Shown here: positions 7,369-8,252 of the stretch, in pieces
Numbering within the stretch: the stretch's first letter is position 1
Layout of the letters: the number at the start of each line of letters is the position of its first letter
NCBI GenBank assembly: GCA_003506635.1
Contig: DNZB01000251.1
Location: 569 to 8,820, forward strand
Origin: Parvularcula sp.
Lineage (GTDB): Bacteria > Pseudomonadota > Alphaproteobacteria > Caulobacterales > Parvularculaceae
Length of the DNA: 8,252 bases
Direction: 5' to 3'
Translations under genes and position numbers: made by a program
Notes under the pieces: generated by a model
What the model was told of the DNA's origin: nothing
What the model saw: only the letters and a program-made list of their open reading frames with translations
Database searches by the model: none

Positions 7369-8252
7369 TTGTCCAATGAAGTCTGGCGGGAATTCTGGTC
7401 GGGCGGCGAGGGCGCCGAGCAGGCGATCGGCGGCGCGCATCGCGGCCGCCTGACCGATTTCTGGCGCGAATTCTTTTGCGAAAACCTGAAAGCCGCGCCC
7501 GACGGCGCGCTGATCGCTGATATCGCATCCGGCGCGGGCGCCGCGCTCGCTGTCGCCGCGGACGCCGCCGGCGAATTGGCCGCCCGACGCTTTCGCCTGG
7601 CGGCGTTCGATATTTCGGGCGACGCCGTGCGCTCGTCCATACAGCGGGCGCCAGGCTCGATCGGCGCCGTCGCCGACGGCGCTTTGCTGCCGCTTGCCGA
7701 TCGCTCGCTCGCCATCGCCGTCAGCCAGTTCGGCGTTGAATACGCCGGGCGGCCGGCCTTTGCCGAAATCGCGCGCTGCCTCGCGCCAGCCGGCGTTTTC
7801 AGCGCGCTGTCCCATTATTCCGGCGGCGCGATCGACGCGGAATGCGCATGCAATGAAGCGCTGCTCGACCGAATCGCCGCCATGGGAATTTTCAACGCCG
7901 CGGACGCGGCGCTGAAAGAGACCTATCGCCGCCGCCGGCTTGGCCGGGGCGACCTCGCCGATCCCGCCGCTGAGCGGAAATTGAAGCGCGTTCAGCAGCA
8001 GGCGGCGGCGGCGGTCGCCGCTGCGCCGCCTTCCGCAGCCAAGCAGATGTTTGCGCGCCTCCTCGGCGATCTAGGGGGCCTTGCGGCCCGGCGCCTCGCC
8101 TATGCGGACGGCGACGCGCTTGGCTGGCTTGCCGGGATGGAAGCCTCGACAAGCGCCTATCGGGGCCGCATGCGCTCAATGCGCGCCGCCGCGCTTGACG
8201 CGCGCGGGCTCGCCGTGATCGGCGAGATCTTCCGCAACGCCGGATTTGCGGA
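7369..8252 (+). CDS. Class I SAM-dependent methyltransferase, TTG start, 3' end cut by window
   Basis: The open frame gives 294 residues and continues past the right edge. Its only possible start is TTG 7369: an in-frame TAG lies at 7357, the intervening codons are GAG AGT GTT, and AGGAG (7358-7362) is six bases upstream of the TTG. The product begins MSNEVWREFWSGG. The class I fold is shown by motif I, LIADIASGAGAA (48-59); AFDIS (79-83), whose Asp should bind the SAM ribose; VADGALLPLADRSLAIAVSQF (101-121); and FAEIARCLAPAGVFSALSHY (131-150). This matches the Methyltransf_11 pattern. Motif I is a variant, with Ala-Ser in place of the usual Gly-Cys. After residue 150 there is a long helical, arginine- and alanine-rich region that probably contacts the substrate. 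The acceptor is unknown. It lies 79 bases downstream of the sulfotransferase and reads the same way. Confidence 0.85.
   Translation, partial: MSNEVWREFWSGGEGAEQAIGGAHRGRLTDFWREFFCENLKAAPDGALIADIASGAGAALAVAADAAGELAARRFRLAAFDISGDAVRSSIQRAPGSIGAVADGALLPLADRSLAIAVSQFGVEYAGRPAFAEIARCLAPAGVFSALSHYSGGAIDAECACNEALLDRIAAMGIFNAADAALKETYRRRRLGRGDLADPAAERKLKRVQQQAAAAVAAAPPSAAKQMFARLLGDLGGLAARRLAYADGDALGWLAGMEASTSAYRGRMRSMRAAALDARGLAVIGEIFRNAGFA

Noticed and set aside
7174..7815. A 213-residue minus-strand open frame over the end of the sulfotransferase and the methyltransferase
   Set aside because: The plus strand carries clear methyltransferase motifs and a ribosome binding site with TTG start; the minus frame has none.

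Overview
The window is high-GC, densely coding bacterial DNA. The TonB-dependent receptor carries an EIVVTGSRI-type TonB box, and the flanking TPR-oxygenase and TPR-sulfotransferase families are common beside such receptors in oligotrophic Alphaproteobacteria (Caulobacterales, Parvularculales, Hyphomonadaceae or Sphingomonadales). That placement is an inference from gene content; there is no rRNA or other phylogenetic marker here.

Layout, left to right. (1) An alpha/beta hydrolase on the minus strand runs off the left edge, with its start at 539. (2) A 77-base divergent gap holds the hydrolase ribosome binding site. (3) A 601-residue protein joins an N-terminal TPR array to a C-terminal 2-oxoglutarate/Fe(II) oxygenase-like domain (617-2422, +). 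(4) A 273-base non-coding leader contains an 18-base palindrome, a weak promoter candidate and a clear ribosome binding site. (5) A complete 973-residue TonB-dependent outer-membrane receptor follows (2696-5617, +) and ends at a strong intrinsic terminator. (6) A 531-residue TPR-sulfotransferase starts only about 20 bases after that terminator (5694-7289, +). (7) A class I SAM-dependent methyltransferase begins at a TTG codon at 7369 and runs off the right edge.

The most interesting reading is that genes 3 to 7 form one functional neighbourhood. Two soluble modifying enzymes (hydroxylation-type and sulfation-type), each with a TPR substrate-binding arm, bracket an outer-membrane receptor, and a methyltransferase follows. 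The two TPR arms can be aligned without gaps over about 107 residues. This fits a peptide or protein modification pathway coupled to TonB-dependent uptake or surface display, but the substrate is not visible in the window and the link is inferred. No tRNA, rRNA, CRISPR array, insertion sequence or phage gene was seen.
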